Positions 1 to 12,105 are shown, counted from the first letter of the stretch. The stretch: 64,000 bases of DNA from Chloranthus sessilifolius (GCA_021018995.1 CM037588.1:147393725-147457724); one strand, 5' to 3'. Numbers and translations: made by a program. Notes: generated by a model not told the origin, from the letters alone.

Positions 1-720
1 ATTCTCATTTGATCGATCGAATTTCCAAATTGATCGATCAATTTTCAAATTCGATCGATCAATCCCATATTTATCACCAGCACAGAACTGACCTGACTTT
101 GATCGATCAATCTCCTATTTGATCGATCAAATCCTCAATTCGATTGATCAATCTCCATGATTGATCGATCGGGTCAAATTTTCATAAAAACACACCTTCT
201 GTTTCCAAGTGTGCTTATAAAATTTGATCAATCAATTTCACAGTTCGATCGATCAATTCTCAATTGATCGATCAGTTCCTCATTACAGAACAGAGGCAAA
301 TTTGATCGATCAATCCCTTAATTGATTGGTCGATTCCTTAATTTGATCGATCAATCCTCATACTTGATCGATCGGATTTTTAAAGTCGGAAATTTTAGAA
401 AAACAGGCCTCATATTCTATGGTCTACTTATAAATTTTGATCGATCAAATCTCCTATTTGATCGATCAATCTTACCGTTCGATCGATTAATTCTCAATTG
501 ATCGATTAGTTCACACTTGATCGGTCACTTCATTTTCTGATCGACCTGTGTCAAATTCAATCAATCAATTTACTAGTTTGATCGATCGAGCACATCGGGC
601 TCCAACTTCTCAAGAAAAACACCCTTCTGTTTTAAAGGGACTTTATAAAATTCGATCGATCAACTCCCAAGTTTGATCGATTGCATTACAGATTGATCGA
701 TCAATTCTCAAATTATTGAT
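1..720. repeat. Array of TTGATCGATCAA palindromes with ~214-bp higher-order period
   Basis: About 16 exact GATCGATC octamers plus some ten one- or two-base variants occur in 720 bp, usually inside the 12-mer palindrome TTGATCGATCAA and separated by 8-25 bp. A longer unit containing ACACCTTCTGTTT-like text followed by CTTATAAA recurs with TATAAA near 216, 429 and 644, so the array has a second-level period of about 214 bp. No protein frame explains it. Confidence 0.8.
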
Positions 721-1470
721 CGGATATGACAGTTAAGCTGTCATTAATGGGGTTTGTTGAATTCAAACCCATATCAACCCTAGCTTTTATGATTCTCCAC
801 GAATCATTCAAGCCTCCAATACACACATATTTAAGACATCAACCTCATATAAAACCCACAATAACTCACCTCTTTTAAAGATTCCTTCTTGGTTCACGGC
901 ATCCTAGGTCCACGAGAGTTTCGAATCCGGATCGGATGGTTTGACGCTTTGAGCTCTCCAAAGAACAAAAGGCACAACTCTACATTAATACTCAGAGTAC
1001 TCACACTCAGGCATCGACTCCTTCAAGCTCTAGGTCCGACTATCATGAATATGAGGCTCTCTCTCTCACTGGTTTCACAAAAGGAGTGCTCTAGAAATTC
1101 GAATCACGTACACCGAGTGATCTTTTGCAGGTAGGAACCAAACCAGATTAGAAGGAGATGAAGAGAGGTGAAGTTTCAATCTCTTCCTTCCCTTATAAGC
1201 TATCTAATGTAAATATTCAGGATATTTCCACTTCTATTACTTCGCTCCGGTGCTGAGCGCACACACACCACACATGTATACAACATCCGATAAAGGATCT
1301 AATCGCATCTTAGACATGTGTCGCAAGTGGCACATTACTTCACACACTCACAGATTAAAAGTCTTCATATTAATAATCATATATTTTAAAATTTTAAATT
1401 TGTCTTGATTTCCATGCCAAGCACAGATACCAAAGCAGTCAGAAGGTTTCGAGAATTTAGGGTCGTTACA
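1..1470 (+). mobile_element. 3' part of an LTR retrotransposon LTR, cut by window start
   Basis: The segment has no credible coding frame. It ends in GGGTCGTTACA at 1460-1470, the kind of terminus seen on chromovirus/Tekay-type Ty3 LTRs; a second LTR of that style (ending GGGTCGTCACA) is present at 12105. Upstream it carries the palindromic GATCGATC array (1-720) and, around 825-860, AT-rich TATA-like text consistent with an LTR promoter. The start lies outside the window, so its length and whether it is a solo LTR are unknown. The assignment to Ty3 is inference from the terminus only. Confidence 0.45.
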
Positions 1471-2717
1471 CACTGCCTGCCTTTTACATCTAGCAACAGA
1501 TTCCCACAGTCAGATTATTACATTTGACAGTGGGTGCCAACTGTCACGAGTTGATCCAGGCATTTTTATTAAAGTTCTAGGATTTTTTTTAGGGCTTCTT
1601 CGTTGTTTTGTAGGCTTTTTAGGTTTTCGTTGTAGATGAGGAAGAAGAAAGAAAAGAAGAAGAGGATGCTTTAATCATGTTGGTATCGTCGTTGCGACGG
1701 AGTTGAGGAAGAAGATGAAGAAAAAAAAAGAAAAATAGGGTTTCATGTTGATGCCGACTTCATTTGTTGTGCAAGTTGGAGTTATGGAAGAAGAAGAAAA
1801 AAAGAAAAAAAAGAAGAGGGTGATTCGGAGTTGCCGGAGAAGAAAAAGAGGAAGAGAAAAGTGAAGAAAAAAAAAAAGAGCTTGCATTCATGGGCACCCA
1901 CGAAGTAAAATAGGGTTGTGTTTTCCTCCTGTGAGATGGTGAGCGCTTTCAGAGAAGCGGTGAGTGTGAATAGAACTACCCATATTTAGAAGGCCATGTA
2001 TGTTCATGTATTAAAATACTTACTATGATGTTACAAGTATCATAAACCGTCCAATGGTTAGCCGATGTAACTAGCGCGGATCCGACGGTTGATATTAAAT
2101 TTATTCGACAAATCGCCACTTTGGAAGGTCTAATTTCACTGGAATTAGATATCACCATCTACAGGTACCCTACTCCAAGTCTCTAAAATAGCCCTCATGC
2201 CCTCCAGCACAGTGATAATCTCTTAATCACACGATCAGAATCATTCTATTATGTGATTATAGTTTATCACGATTTCTTGGAACATGAAAGACCATACGGT
2301 AAACAGGAAAAAAAAACGATTCAATGACATAGATAAGAATTTTCTTAGTCAAACTTTTCGCTTGCATAAAAATTTCAAGCAAAGAAAAGGCCCTCTTTTT
2401 AAACTTGGTCGAAAATTCTGTTGGCCAAAATCTCTGCTCACCCATCTTTTTCTTTGAATCCGGCCTCTTACAACACCCCACATCACACGTTCCAGGTAAG
2501 TAGGGATAAATCCCTGCAGGCCGCCTACAGGGGATGGGATTCAAAGTCAGGAGATGGGCTTTTCTTGCGGCGTGGTGCTGGCCATTCTGCCAACCCCTGT
2601 TGGTTTAATTCTCTCATCGGGCCTTTCATTTGTTCTCATGTATACCCATTAAAATAATTGTTTTTAGGAGCACTAGTAGAGCCTTGGTTTATAGTTGTCT
2701 TTCCACAGTTTCGTTAA
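1471..2717. other. Non-coding upstream region of gene 1
   Basis: No gene is seen. 1630-1880 is strongly purine-rich (GAAGAAGA runs), which generates spurious open frames. 1460-1560 contains GACAGTGGGTGCC-like text that reappears loosely at 38540-38660 next to a CACTA-like MITE, so part may be an old CACTA-type internal sequence. The promoter of gene 1 should lie in the last few hundred bases, but I see no clear TATA box. Confidence 0.5.
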
Positions 2718-4489
2718 ATGGGCAGTAGAAGCTGCAGAAACATAAGATCTTTTGTTTCATCTTCCTTTTTCTTCTTGTTATTTCTATCTTTATCTTCTCA
2801 TGCCGAAAATACACTAAGACCTTTGCAATCGATCAGAGATGGAGAAACCTTAATTTCAGCCAATGAAATCTTTGAATCTGGATTCTTCAGGCGTAGCAGT
2901 TCAAATAATCACTACTTCGGAATATGGTATTACAATATTTCCGGAAAATTCATCGTTTGGGTAGCCAACAGGGACAAACCACTTGAGGATTCCTCCGGAG
3001 TTTTCAGCATTGAAAGCAATGGAAATGTAATCATCTCCGATGCGCGAGGAAATACTTTTTGGTCGACCAACACCACATCAAACAGTTCAATTGCCGCAGT
3101 GCTCGAAGATACTGGAAATCTTGCTCTCAGGTCAAACTGGATCGATAATTCATCAAGGATATTATGGCAAAGCTTCGACAACCCGACCGATACCTTCTTA
3201 CCCAGTATGCAAGTTGGTCTGAATCTGAGAACAGGCCACGGCGACATCTACACGTCATGGAGAAGTTGGGAGGATCCTTCTCCAGGGAACGTTACGATCG
3301 GCATTGATCATCTGGGATCGGCACAGATCTTTATGTGGCGGGATTCGAAGCCAGTGTGGAGGAGCGGCGTGTGGAATGGAGGGGTATTTACGGGTATCCC
3401 CAACGCGGTTCCTCTGTATCTTTATGGTTTTAGTTTTACAAACAACGTTGAAGAAGGAAGCAGGTAATGTCGGGACGCAAAATTTTAGAGCATTGACTAA
3501 TCGACTACTGTCACTTGTTTTGTCTTTTCATTTTTTCATTCCTTTTAAATAGGTAAGGTGGGCTTGAACATGAGACCTTGAGGTTGCAATATTGTCAACC
3601 TTCCATTGAGATAAAGGCCTAAGCCTTCCCACTCTTACTCGATCAATGAGGAAATGCCGTGAGGCTAGTGATCACCTTGAGCCTAGGTTTTCTCCCCACC
3701 GCTCTTGATCCATGATCTTCCACCATTGGATGTTTGTGTAGCAGGGCTATTTTTTTCACATAACAAATTTGAACTCCCTATTATATAGGGAGTTCGGATT
3801 TGCCCATTAATGCTCAAGGAGAAACAACCCTCATTAATCATGTAACGGTCGGTGATTAATCCTACATTTAACCATACATATAACCTATGTGGCTTTAATC
3901 AGCTATTGATGAGGCATCATGGCCCGATGTGCCAACAGGTACTTCACATATTCTGTGTATAATAACAGTAGACTGAGATTTGTGTCTAGAGCTGAAGGAT
4001 TAGTTGAACAGTTAACGTGGAATGAAGAGAACTCTGAGTGGGATGTCATTTGGTATCAACCCTCAAATGAGTGTGAGATTTACGGCAAGTGTGGGCCATT
4101 TGGCATATGTGATAAATTGAATTCGCCTATATGTAGCTGTTTGGAAGGTTTTGAGCCCACATCTGTTGAAGAATGGGAGAAGGGGAATTGGTCAGGTGGG
4201 TGTGAGAGGAGAACAGATTTGGGGTGCGTAAGAAATAGAAGTGGGGAAATAGATAGGTTTCTGAGGATTAGAAAGGTGAAATTGCCTGATTTGTTTGAAT
4301 GGAGAGTTGGTGCGGATGAAGAGGACTGCGAAGTTCTGTGCCTTAATAACTGCAGTTGTTGGGCTTATGCTTATGTGAGTGGGATTGGGTGCATGCAGTG
4401 GGGTGGTGATTTGGTGGATATTCAGAAGTTTTCAGGTTTAGGTGGTGGAAACGATCTCTTCCTCCGTCTCGAAAGTTCCGAACTAGTAG
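2718..4489 (+). pseudogene. Gene 1 exon-1 block: signal peptide, B-lectin, S-locus glycoprotein, EGF, PAN
   Basis: ATG at 2718 is followed by a hydrophobic signal peptide (about residues 1-29, ending near SSHAEN). The B-lectin domain follows (FGIWYYN, VWVANRDKP, LWQSFDNPTDTFLP), then the S-locus glycoprotein domain (WRSGVWNGGVFTG), and, after the insert at 3464-3938, the EGF-like stretch CEIYGKCGPFGICD and a PAN domain with LNNCSCWAYAY. In this family the whole ectodomain is normally one exon, as in the paralogue at 49207. The block ends at 4489 in phase 1 before GTAAAG. The B-lectin has ESGFFRRS where the family has ALGFFSP-like text. Confidence 0.88.
3464..3938 (+). other. Novel intron-like insert inside exon 1, flanked by CAGGTA repeats
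   Basis: 475 bp with GT at 3464 and AG at 3938. Removing it restores the reading frame exactly (GSR joined to YFTYS, phase 2). CAGGTA occurs at both edges (3461-3466 and 3936-3941), as expected for a target-site duplication carrying the AG|GT proto-splice site. The insert has stops in frame, text resembling dispersed repeats, and a perfect 11-bp inverted repeat around 3769-3793. The polypyrimidine tract before 3938 is weak, so splicing is inferred and not shown. Confidence 0.7.
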
Positions 4490-5090
4490 GTAAAGCTTCA
4501 ATCCTCAAGTGCTCCTTTTTTTTTTTTTTTTATCTTTTTGTTTTCTTTTTTTATCAATAAAAAGATTTTATTCAGAAAAAATAATACTGACAAACGAAAA
4601 GGCCAGCAAGATGCGCAGCCCAACCAAAACAAAACCTAAAAACAACTACCCAACACTCGAAACAAGAAACAATAAACCTTACACCCAAGTCAACATAAGA
4701 CAAAAGATCACGAAGTGATCTCTCAATGCGAGAGCGTGAAAGAGGCTAAGATTGCAGGTTATCCCATTTAAATTTGATATCCTCCTCTTCTGAAAGCTCA
4801 TTATGGGGCCCAATTCTAATCCAACTTAAAGCCAAAGCATGAACTGATACTATGATCAGAGATAACAGTTTTTTTTTCTGTTCTAATAAAAAAAAAAAAA
4901 AAGTCTAGAAATTAACAAACTTAGATTTATGAATGTCAGTAGTTTTACGAATTTTGAGCTTTTAGGATTCCATCGATTCCTTTGTTTTCCACTCTCTGTA
5001 AATTCTCTAATATGCATTTTTAGTAAATCGTACACTCTACATTTTATTTGATTTCTCATAAAATAAAGACCCAAGGGTTTGTAACAATAA
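4490..5090. other. Start of giant intron; possible LINE-like 3' remnant
   Basis: After the exon-1 donor come a T-rich run (4516-4560) and 4560-4860 of text that, read on the minus strand, resembles a degraded retroelement 3' end. No conserved domain can be named. Poly-A and poly-T runs bound it (4516 and near 4890). The rest is AT-rich and unremarkable. Confidence 0.3.
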
Positions 5091-5095
5091 TTTTT

Positions 5096-6940
5096 GGGTT
5101 TTTTTGCATATACCCCCTTTGCTATGCTAATATTATAAGAAACCCCCTCAGTTATGAGTATTTATTCTACAGCCTCTACTTTTGTGTTTCTGTTTCATAT
5201 AAACCCCTGCTGTTAACTAGCCGTGAGTTTATGGACAGAAAGTCTATTTTGCCCTTAATAAAACCAATATTTTAAAAATGCCACCATTCTAAAAGGCCCT
5301 TCATTCATCTATATTTACAAGTCATGTCATTAAAGTTTATCACCATTATAAAAGGCTCTTCATTCACTTTTATTTACAAGTTATGCCATTATAATTTACC
5401 ACTATTCTAAAATGAGTACCTTTAATCCACCCACAAAATCTTTGTGTTCACCCATACTGAAACACATCAACTGCATTGAATCAAACAATGGAGATTTTTT
5501 ATCTTCCCAATATTTCATGAGATCGATCTTTAGATCATGGGTGTACCATCAGGCGGTCGAATTTTTATGTCATGTGATACACACCCCTAAAAGTGACCTT
5601 AATATCAATTTTAAGCATGCACGTGATGTTAAGGTCACTTTTCTGAGATGTGTGCCACGTGAAATAAAACACTGACCGTCTGATGGTACGATTATGATCT
5701 CAAGATCCATCATGTGAAAGATTGGGAGGATAAATGATCTCCATCATTACATTCAATTCAATCAACGTGAGCGTGAGTGAACTTAAAGATTCAGTGGGTG
5801 GATTTAAAGGTACTCTTCTAAAAGGCCCTTCATTCACCCATCAGATTCAAGACTCATCAGATGAGTGATTCCCCCATTAAAGCATGCCAACATTTGGACA
5901 AATACTCAACCAATGGAGAATTTGTGGCAAACGATGCAATTATTCTTGAAAAGAAAGCCTTCAATCTACGTGTTCCACTCAAAATACTCGTCCCTCCAAT
6001 TTCCTATATGATTCAAGACCCATTTTTAGGAATTAGATTGCCTAACCGCGTCTGCTACCATCCATCGACTCTTTGAGTTCACCCACGTTAAAACACATTG
6101 ATTGCATTGAATAAGACGATGGAGATCATTTAGGCATACCATTAGACGATCAGTGTTTTATTTCATGGCACACATCTCAGACAAGTGACCTTAACATCAC
6201 GTATACGGTTAAAATTAATTTTAAGGTCATTTTTTTGGGTGTGTACCACATGAAATAAAAAATCAACCATCTGATGGTGCTACTATGATCTCAAGATCCA
6301 TCGTGTGAAAGGTTGGGACGATAAACAATCTCCATCATCCGATTCAATGCAATCAACCGTCTGATGGTGCCACCATGATCTCAAGATCCATTGTGTGAAT
6401 GGTTGGGACGATAAACGACCTCCATCGTCCAATTCAATGCAGTCAACTGTCTGATGGTGCCACCATGATCTCAAGATACATCGTGTGAAAGGTTGGGACG
6501 ATAAATGATCTCCATCGTCCAATTCAATGCAATCAACCGTCTAATAGTGCCACTGTGATCTCAAGATCCATCGTATAAAAGGTTGGGACAATAAACGATC
6601 TCCATCTTCCGATTCAATACAGTCAATGTTTTTCAGCGTGGGTGAACTCAAATATTTGGTGGGTGGATTTAAAACTATTCTATTTTGTAAGTGGAGAGGT
6701 GGATTTAAAATTACTCTTACCAAATATAGAGGGTGGCAATTTAGTAATTTAATTTTAAAAAGGATAAATATGGTATTTAGGGTAGTCTTTAACCGCTGAT
6801 TAACCATTTAAAGTAGCATCAGTTAAAGAGGGTCTTTTATAGACACCAAAATGCTAACTCAGGAGGTTTAGAGCAAATAACTATAATTGGGGGGTTATTT
6901 ATAATATCAACATAACTTAGGGGTATTTACAAAAAAACCC
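5096..6940. mobile_element. Non-autonomous MULE (Mutator-like) with perfect 9-bp TSD
   Basis: Long terminal inverted repeats start GGGTTTTTTTGCATATACCC and end GGGGTATTTACAAAAAAACC; recognisable inverted similarity extends more than 100 bp inward. ATAATTTTT lies immediately outside both ends (5087-5095 and 6941-6949), the 9-bp duplication typical of Mutator. No transposase frame is present. The interior is made of modules containing GATCTCAAGATCCAT and GACCGTCTGATGGT, including a four-copy 90-bp tandem repeat. Confidence 0.82.
6271..6629. repeat. Four-copy 90-bp tandem repeat inside the MULE
   Basis: Units begin CTGATGGTGC at 6271, 6361, 6451 and CTAATAGTGC at 6541, giving an exact 90-bp period. 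Each unit contains GATCTCAAGAT and GGTTGGGACGATAAA-like text. Copies differ by a few substitutions. The open frame that crosses three units on the minus strand is a by-product of a period divisible by three, not a gene. Confidence 0.9.
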
Positions 6941-7364
6941 ATAATTTTTTATAATAAAATTCAAATCAAATCAAATAGGATTATGGCGTCGCTCCCCAAA
7001 ATACCGAGTATCCTTTTAAAGTTTGCGCTTTGAGCCAACTTTTGATGTGCAAGTAAATAACAGTTTTTCAATATAACTAACTCTTTTTAACTGTTGGATT
7101 ATGATCGTGGTGTCTTATTTCAGATGGTTATTTTAGGAAACCTTTACTGGATCACGCAACCTTTTTAGTGGTAACTACATCTACTACGGCTGCGCAGACA
7201 GTTGTAGATTTGCGATCAGTGATTACTGTAAACGTGTCTTAATACATCTTGGTTATCTAATTAAGGAGCCTATTTGACAATTTCGTTGGCTTTGAAACCT
7301 GTTCTCTCTGTCTTTATTCAATACACTTAACTACTTAAAAGGATTTTGTTATAACCAAGATATT

Positions 7365-7540
7365 TGATATCGATATGTATCGATTTTTCTGCAAACTGAT
7401 ACGTGTCGGTACCAATACGCGTCAAGTATTCAACTCGGTATCGGTATCGGTATTGGCCGATATGTATCAGGTATCGGCCAATACGTATATTTCAAAAAAA
7501 TAAAAATAGGCCGATACGTATCGGTATCGGTCCTCTATAC
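7365..7540. repeat. Degenerate GGTATCGGTATCGG / CGATACGTATCG minisatellite
   Basis: Short overlapping units of TATCGG, CGATAC and their complements fill about 175 bp, ending near TATCGGTATCGGTCC around 7520-7535. There is no coding potential. Confidence 0.7.
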
Positions 7541-7781
7541 CAACACCAAGTTTGTTACCTTGGTTAGAACACTTTCCCACTAGTTTGGTGTCCGGATTAG
7601 TATGAACGAATTCACCAAATCATTCAGAAGATCATAGAAAGTCGATTTGTTATGTCTTGAAAATAGTTTCTCGATAATTCGTTGGTTTTCATGTGCATTA
7701 AATGATGGGGGTAGATATTAATTTAAAGACAACAATATTTCTCATACCTCGAATTGATAACTTGGATTTTTTTTTAGAAAA

Positions 7782-7917
7782 ATTATAAACAGTGGACAAT
7801 TTTGTAGGCAATTTATGTGGCGCGACGTGACTAGCTTCAGTGCTTGAGCCCCCACTATGTATCAGTCAGTCGTCGCGCGCCACGTAAGCTGCCTACAAAA
7901 TTTTCCACTGTATAACA
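7782..7917. mobile_element. Foldback MITE (~135 bp)
   Basis: The left half (from ACAGTGGACAATTTTGTAGG) and the right half (CCTACAAAATTTTCCACTGT) are inverted copies over about 45-50 bp around a small centre. A related 5' half occurs at 34128-34200 in intron 2 of the same gene, so this is a repeated family. I did not identify an unambiguous target duplication. Confidence 0.65.
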
Positions 7918-7992
7918 TTGTCCTTTTTTTTTTACTGGGTACCATTATTTATAAATATCATGTGGAATTGTGTTCTCAACCCATATAATATC

Positions 7993-10900
7993 CTTGATAT
8001 TTTGGACCTATTTTCGTTTACCTCGGTAAGCGTGCCCGAAAAAGTTACATGGCGAATCAGGTTTATTTAGGTAGGTTAGGGTATGATGAGATATTGAGTC
8101 AAAAGGTTTTGGCTTTGGGCTTACGGAAGCTATATGTTTAGTAACATATACGCTAGGTCATGCGTATGCACTTAACACCGAAAACAAATGCATATTAAGT
8201 GGATAGAATTTTTTTTAAATAAATATCATGATATTTTGAGAAGAGAAGTTTGGTAATAAAAAGAGAGGAGTAGAGGAAAAGTTGCATCTTCTTCCTCTCG
8301 TGAGAACCAAATTTTAGGCCCTTTGCAATTTTACTTCCTTGCTAATTCCTTGAGATTAGAAATCTCTCTCCTCATCTTGGCCATTGATAAGCCTTGTGAA
8401 TAGGTTCGGATTAGTTTGATATAATTAGAAAGAAGGTTAGGGGAGGGTGGACAGTTTTAGTGTAAGATTTAGGCTACACCTTTGCTCTAACAGCAAGGTT
8501 AGTGATGGACTGAACTTTGAAGTCCAACTAAAGCTTGCGGATTAATCCGATACATGGAATTGGATCAACGGAGGTTGAATCGACCTTGAAAGGTAGGCTC
8601 TTTAAACACCTCTGATTAATGTTATTTTTGCTTAGAATAGTTTAGATAAAGGGTGCATCTAGAATAGATAAACAGATTATGCTTTGGAAGGAAAAGAAAC
8701 AAGTCGGAAGGGTAAAATTTTGAACACCACAGACCTGGGAAAATTTGAGGGTCGAATTAAAATTCGACCATCGAATTTGAAATTCGACCATCAAATTGGA
8801 ATTCGAGGGTCAACTTTGGGCTTTTCAGCCTGATACACTTTTGGGGCAATTCGAGGGTCAAATTGAAATTCGACCATCAAATTGGAATTCGACCATCGAA
8901 TTTGAAATTTGAGGGTCAAATTTTGCCCCATTTCTGGACTTTGAAAATTTCTTGGAAAATGTTATAAGGAGCTATTGGGTTTGACTTTTGGACCTTATTA
9001 ACACATTGTAGTGTTAATCATTGTAGGTTTGTGATAAAGAAACCATTGTGAGGACTTCTTAGTGTGATTTTTAACCGATTTGAGTCAAGGTAGGGGAACC
9101 CTAAACCTAATTTGCATTCTATTCTAAGTATTGGTTAATTTTGTCTAAGGAATGATTTCTAAAATTTAGATAAACATTGTATGATTAAGAACTTCGAAAC
9201 TGTGATATAAATAAGAATTCAGAAATTTGGAACTTCCAAACCTCATCTTCGAATGTGAATTTTTGTATTAGAACTCCGATAAATCCGAAATGTATAATAT
9301 ACATAAAATCTTATATGTTTAGCATTTGCATTCGATTTGAGGTACATACAAACGAAATCCTATATTTTACCAACCGTATTGACGGTATTTCAGCCTTGCG
9401 CAAGTTTTCCTTATTACGTAGGGGATTATTACTCTTTCCGAAAAAGGGTTCATTGAACAACGATAGTCAGTAGGGTTTCCCATCGGTAATACTCATGCTC
9501 TCATGCTATATGTAATTTATGAGATATAATTAAGTTATAAATTTAAGATAAAAAGCATGCTTAATTCAGAATTTGAAAACGTTAGATCATCAGACTAATG
9601 AATCATCTTTTGACTTATTATTTTAGAATTGGAATTTAGACATTAATGCATCTTTTGAAAATCATAACTGATCCGATTTTTGTCATTGAAAACCTTTACT
9701 TATGATAAAATGTAAATAGATAAAGTTTCTTCTATTGAGCTTCGTTGTTAGCTCACCCCAGCTATACGTCACAGGTGGTGAGACTGACTTTGGTTCAAAC
9801 GACCTTGATTTGGAAGACTCTGACTACATTCCTGAGGAGGAATTAGAGACCCCAGCTGAGGAGTTCTTTCCCTGATTTTGGATTGCCTTTTTGGTACTTT
9901 TGCTTTAGAATTATTTCAAATTGTGGGCCTAAGGCCATTGTTTTGTCATTTTTAATATCACTTGAAGAACCATCATTAAGAACCACTATTTTAGGTGTTT
10001 GGATTGGCCATCATCGGTAGTTTTTCCTAGTGGTTCCTCAAGTGATATCAAAAATGACAAAACAATGGCCTTGGGCCCACAATTCAAAATAATTCTAAAA
10101 CAAAAGTACCAAAAAGGCAATCCAAAATCAGGGAAAGAACTTCTCAGCTAGGGTCTCTAATTCCTCCCCAGGAATATAGTCAGAGTCCTCCAGATCAAGG
10201 TTGTCCGAACCAAAGTCAGTCTCAGCACCTGTGACATATAGTCGGGGTGAGCTAACAACGAAGCTCAATAGAGGAAACTTTGTCTATTTAAATTTTATCA
10301 TAAGTAAAGGTTTTCAAAGACAAAAATCGGATCAGTTATGGTTTTCAAAAGATGCATTGATGTCTAAATTCCAATTCTAAAATAGTAAGTCAAAAGATGA
10401 TTCATTAATCTGATGATCTGATGTTTTCAAATTCTGAATTAAGCATGCTTCTTATCTTAAATTTATAACTTAATTATATCTCCCAAATTACATATAGCAT
10501 GATAGCACGGGTATTACTGATGGGAAACCCTACTGATCATCGTCGTTCAATAAACCCTTTTCGAAAAGAGCAACAAGCCCCTACATAATAAGGGAAACTT
10601 GCGCAAGGCTGAAATATCGTCAACACGATTAGCAAAATCTAGGGTTTCGTTCGTATGTACCTCAAATCGAATGCAAATACTAAACATATCGGATTTGTTG
10701 GAGTTCTAATACAAAAATTCACATTTGAAGATGAGGTTCAGAAGTTCCAAATTTATGAATTCTTATTTATATAACAGTTTCAAAGTTCTTAATGGTGCAA
10801 TGTTTATCTAAATTTCAGAAATCATGCCTTAGACAAAATTAACCAATACTTAGAATAGAATGCAAATTAGGTTTAGGGTTCTCCTACCTTGACTCAAATC

Positions 10901-12105
10901 GGTTAAAAATCACACCAAGAAGTCCTCACAATGGACTCTTTATCACAAACCTACAATGATTAACACTACAATGTGTTAATAAGGTCCAAAAGTCAAACCC
11001 AAAAGCTCCCCATAACATTTTCCAAGAATTTTTCAAAGTCCAGAAACAGGGGAAAATTCGACCCTCGAATTTCAAATTCGAAGGTCGAATTCCAATTCGA
11101 CCCTCGAATTGCCCCAAAAGTGCATCAGGCTGAAAAGCCCAAATTCGACCCTCGAATTCCAATTCGATGGTTGAATTTTAATTCGACTCTCGAATTTTTC
11201 CAGGTCTGTGGTGTTCAAATTTTTACCCTTCCGACTTATTTCTTTTCCTTCCAAAGCAAAATATGTTTATCTATTCTAGATGCACCCTTTATCTAAACTA
11301 TTCTAAGGAAAAATAACATTGATCAAAGGTGTTTAAAGAGCCTACCGTTTAAAGTCGATTCAACCTCCGTTGATCCAATTCCATGCACCGGATCAATCCG
11401 CAAGCTTTAGTTGAACTTCAAAGTTCAGTCCATCGCTAACCTTGTTGTTAGAGCAAAGGTGTAGCTTAAATCTTACACTAAGACTGTCCACTCTCCCCTA
11501 GCCTTCTTTCTAATTATATCAAACTAATCCGAATCTATTCACAAGGCTTATCAATGGCCAAGAAGGGGAGAGGGATTTCTAATCTCAAGGAATTAGCAAG
11601 GAAGTAAAATTGCAAAGGGCCTAAAATCTGATTCTCAGGAGAGGAAGAAGATGCAACTTCTCCTCCACTCCTCTCCTTTTATAACCAAACTTCTCTTCTC
11701 AAAATATCATGATATTTATTTTTAAAAAATTCTATCCACTTAACATGCATTTGTTTTCGATGTTAAGCGCATACACATGATCTAGCGTATATGTTATTAA
11801 ACATATAGCTTCTGCAAGTCCAAAATCAAAATCCTTTGACTCAATATCTCATCATACCCTAACCTACCTAAATAAACCTGATTCGTCTCGTAATTTTTTT
11901 GGACACGCTTACAGAGGTAAACGAAAATAGGTTCAAAATATATGTTTTGTATGAGCTTTTGTTCTTATTTTGTTAGTTCTGCTTTTGTTTAAATCTTTGC
12001 TTATGTTGCCGGCTTTTGTTTGAATTTATGGCTTATTGAGAAATTAATAAGTTGATGAATCGGCCTTTCCTATATCTTAAGGATTGGAAAAGTCGGGTCG
12101 TCACA
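7993..12105. repeat. Two LTRs in tail-to-tail inverted orientation (~1.95-kb arms)
   Basis: The left arm (about 7993-9990) is the reverse complement of the right arm (about 10025-11942), with a loop of roughly 35 bp. Examples: GGATTGCCTTTTTGGTACTT near 9879 against AAGTACCAAAAAGGCAATCC near 10104. On the minus strand the right copy starts TGTGACGACCCGAC at 12105, a typical Ty3 LTR start; the left copy lacks those first 160 bp. Both lose their 3' ends at the centre. Each arm holds a cluster of AATTCGA.. and ..TCGAATT units (8740-8940, 11050-11200). There is no protein. Confidence 0.8.

Noticed and set aside
1..720. CRISPR-like array
   Set aside because: Spacing is irregular, the repeats are 8-12 bp palindromes, and the genome is a plant.
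889..1134. 81-codon frame inside the first LTR
   Set aside because: Lies in LTR leader-like sequence; no similarity to a known protein.
1675..1887. Minus-strand frame rich in Phe/Leu
   Set aside because: Product of the GAAGAA purine tract; no domain, no conserved start.
6283..6807. Minus-strand frames with repeated SSQPFTRWILRSWWHHQTVD
   Set aside because: The 90-bp tandem repeat is divisible by three, so an open frame persists by chance.
10926..11296. Frames with repeated FDPRIPI / FEGRI segments
   Set aside because: They read the AATTCGA minisatellite of the LTR palindrome on both strands.
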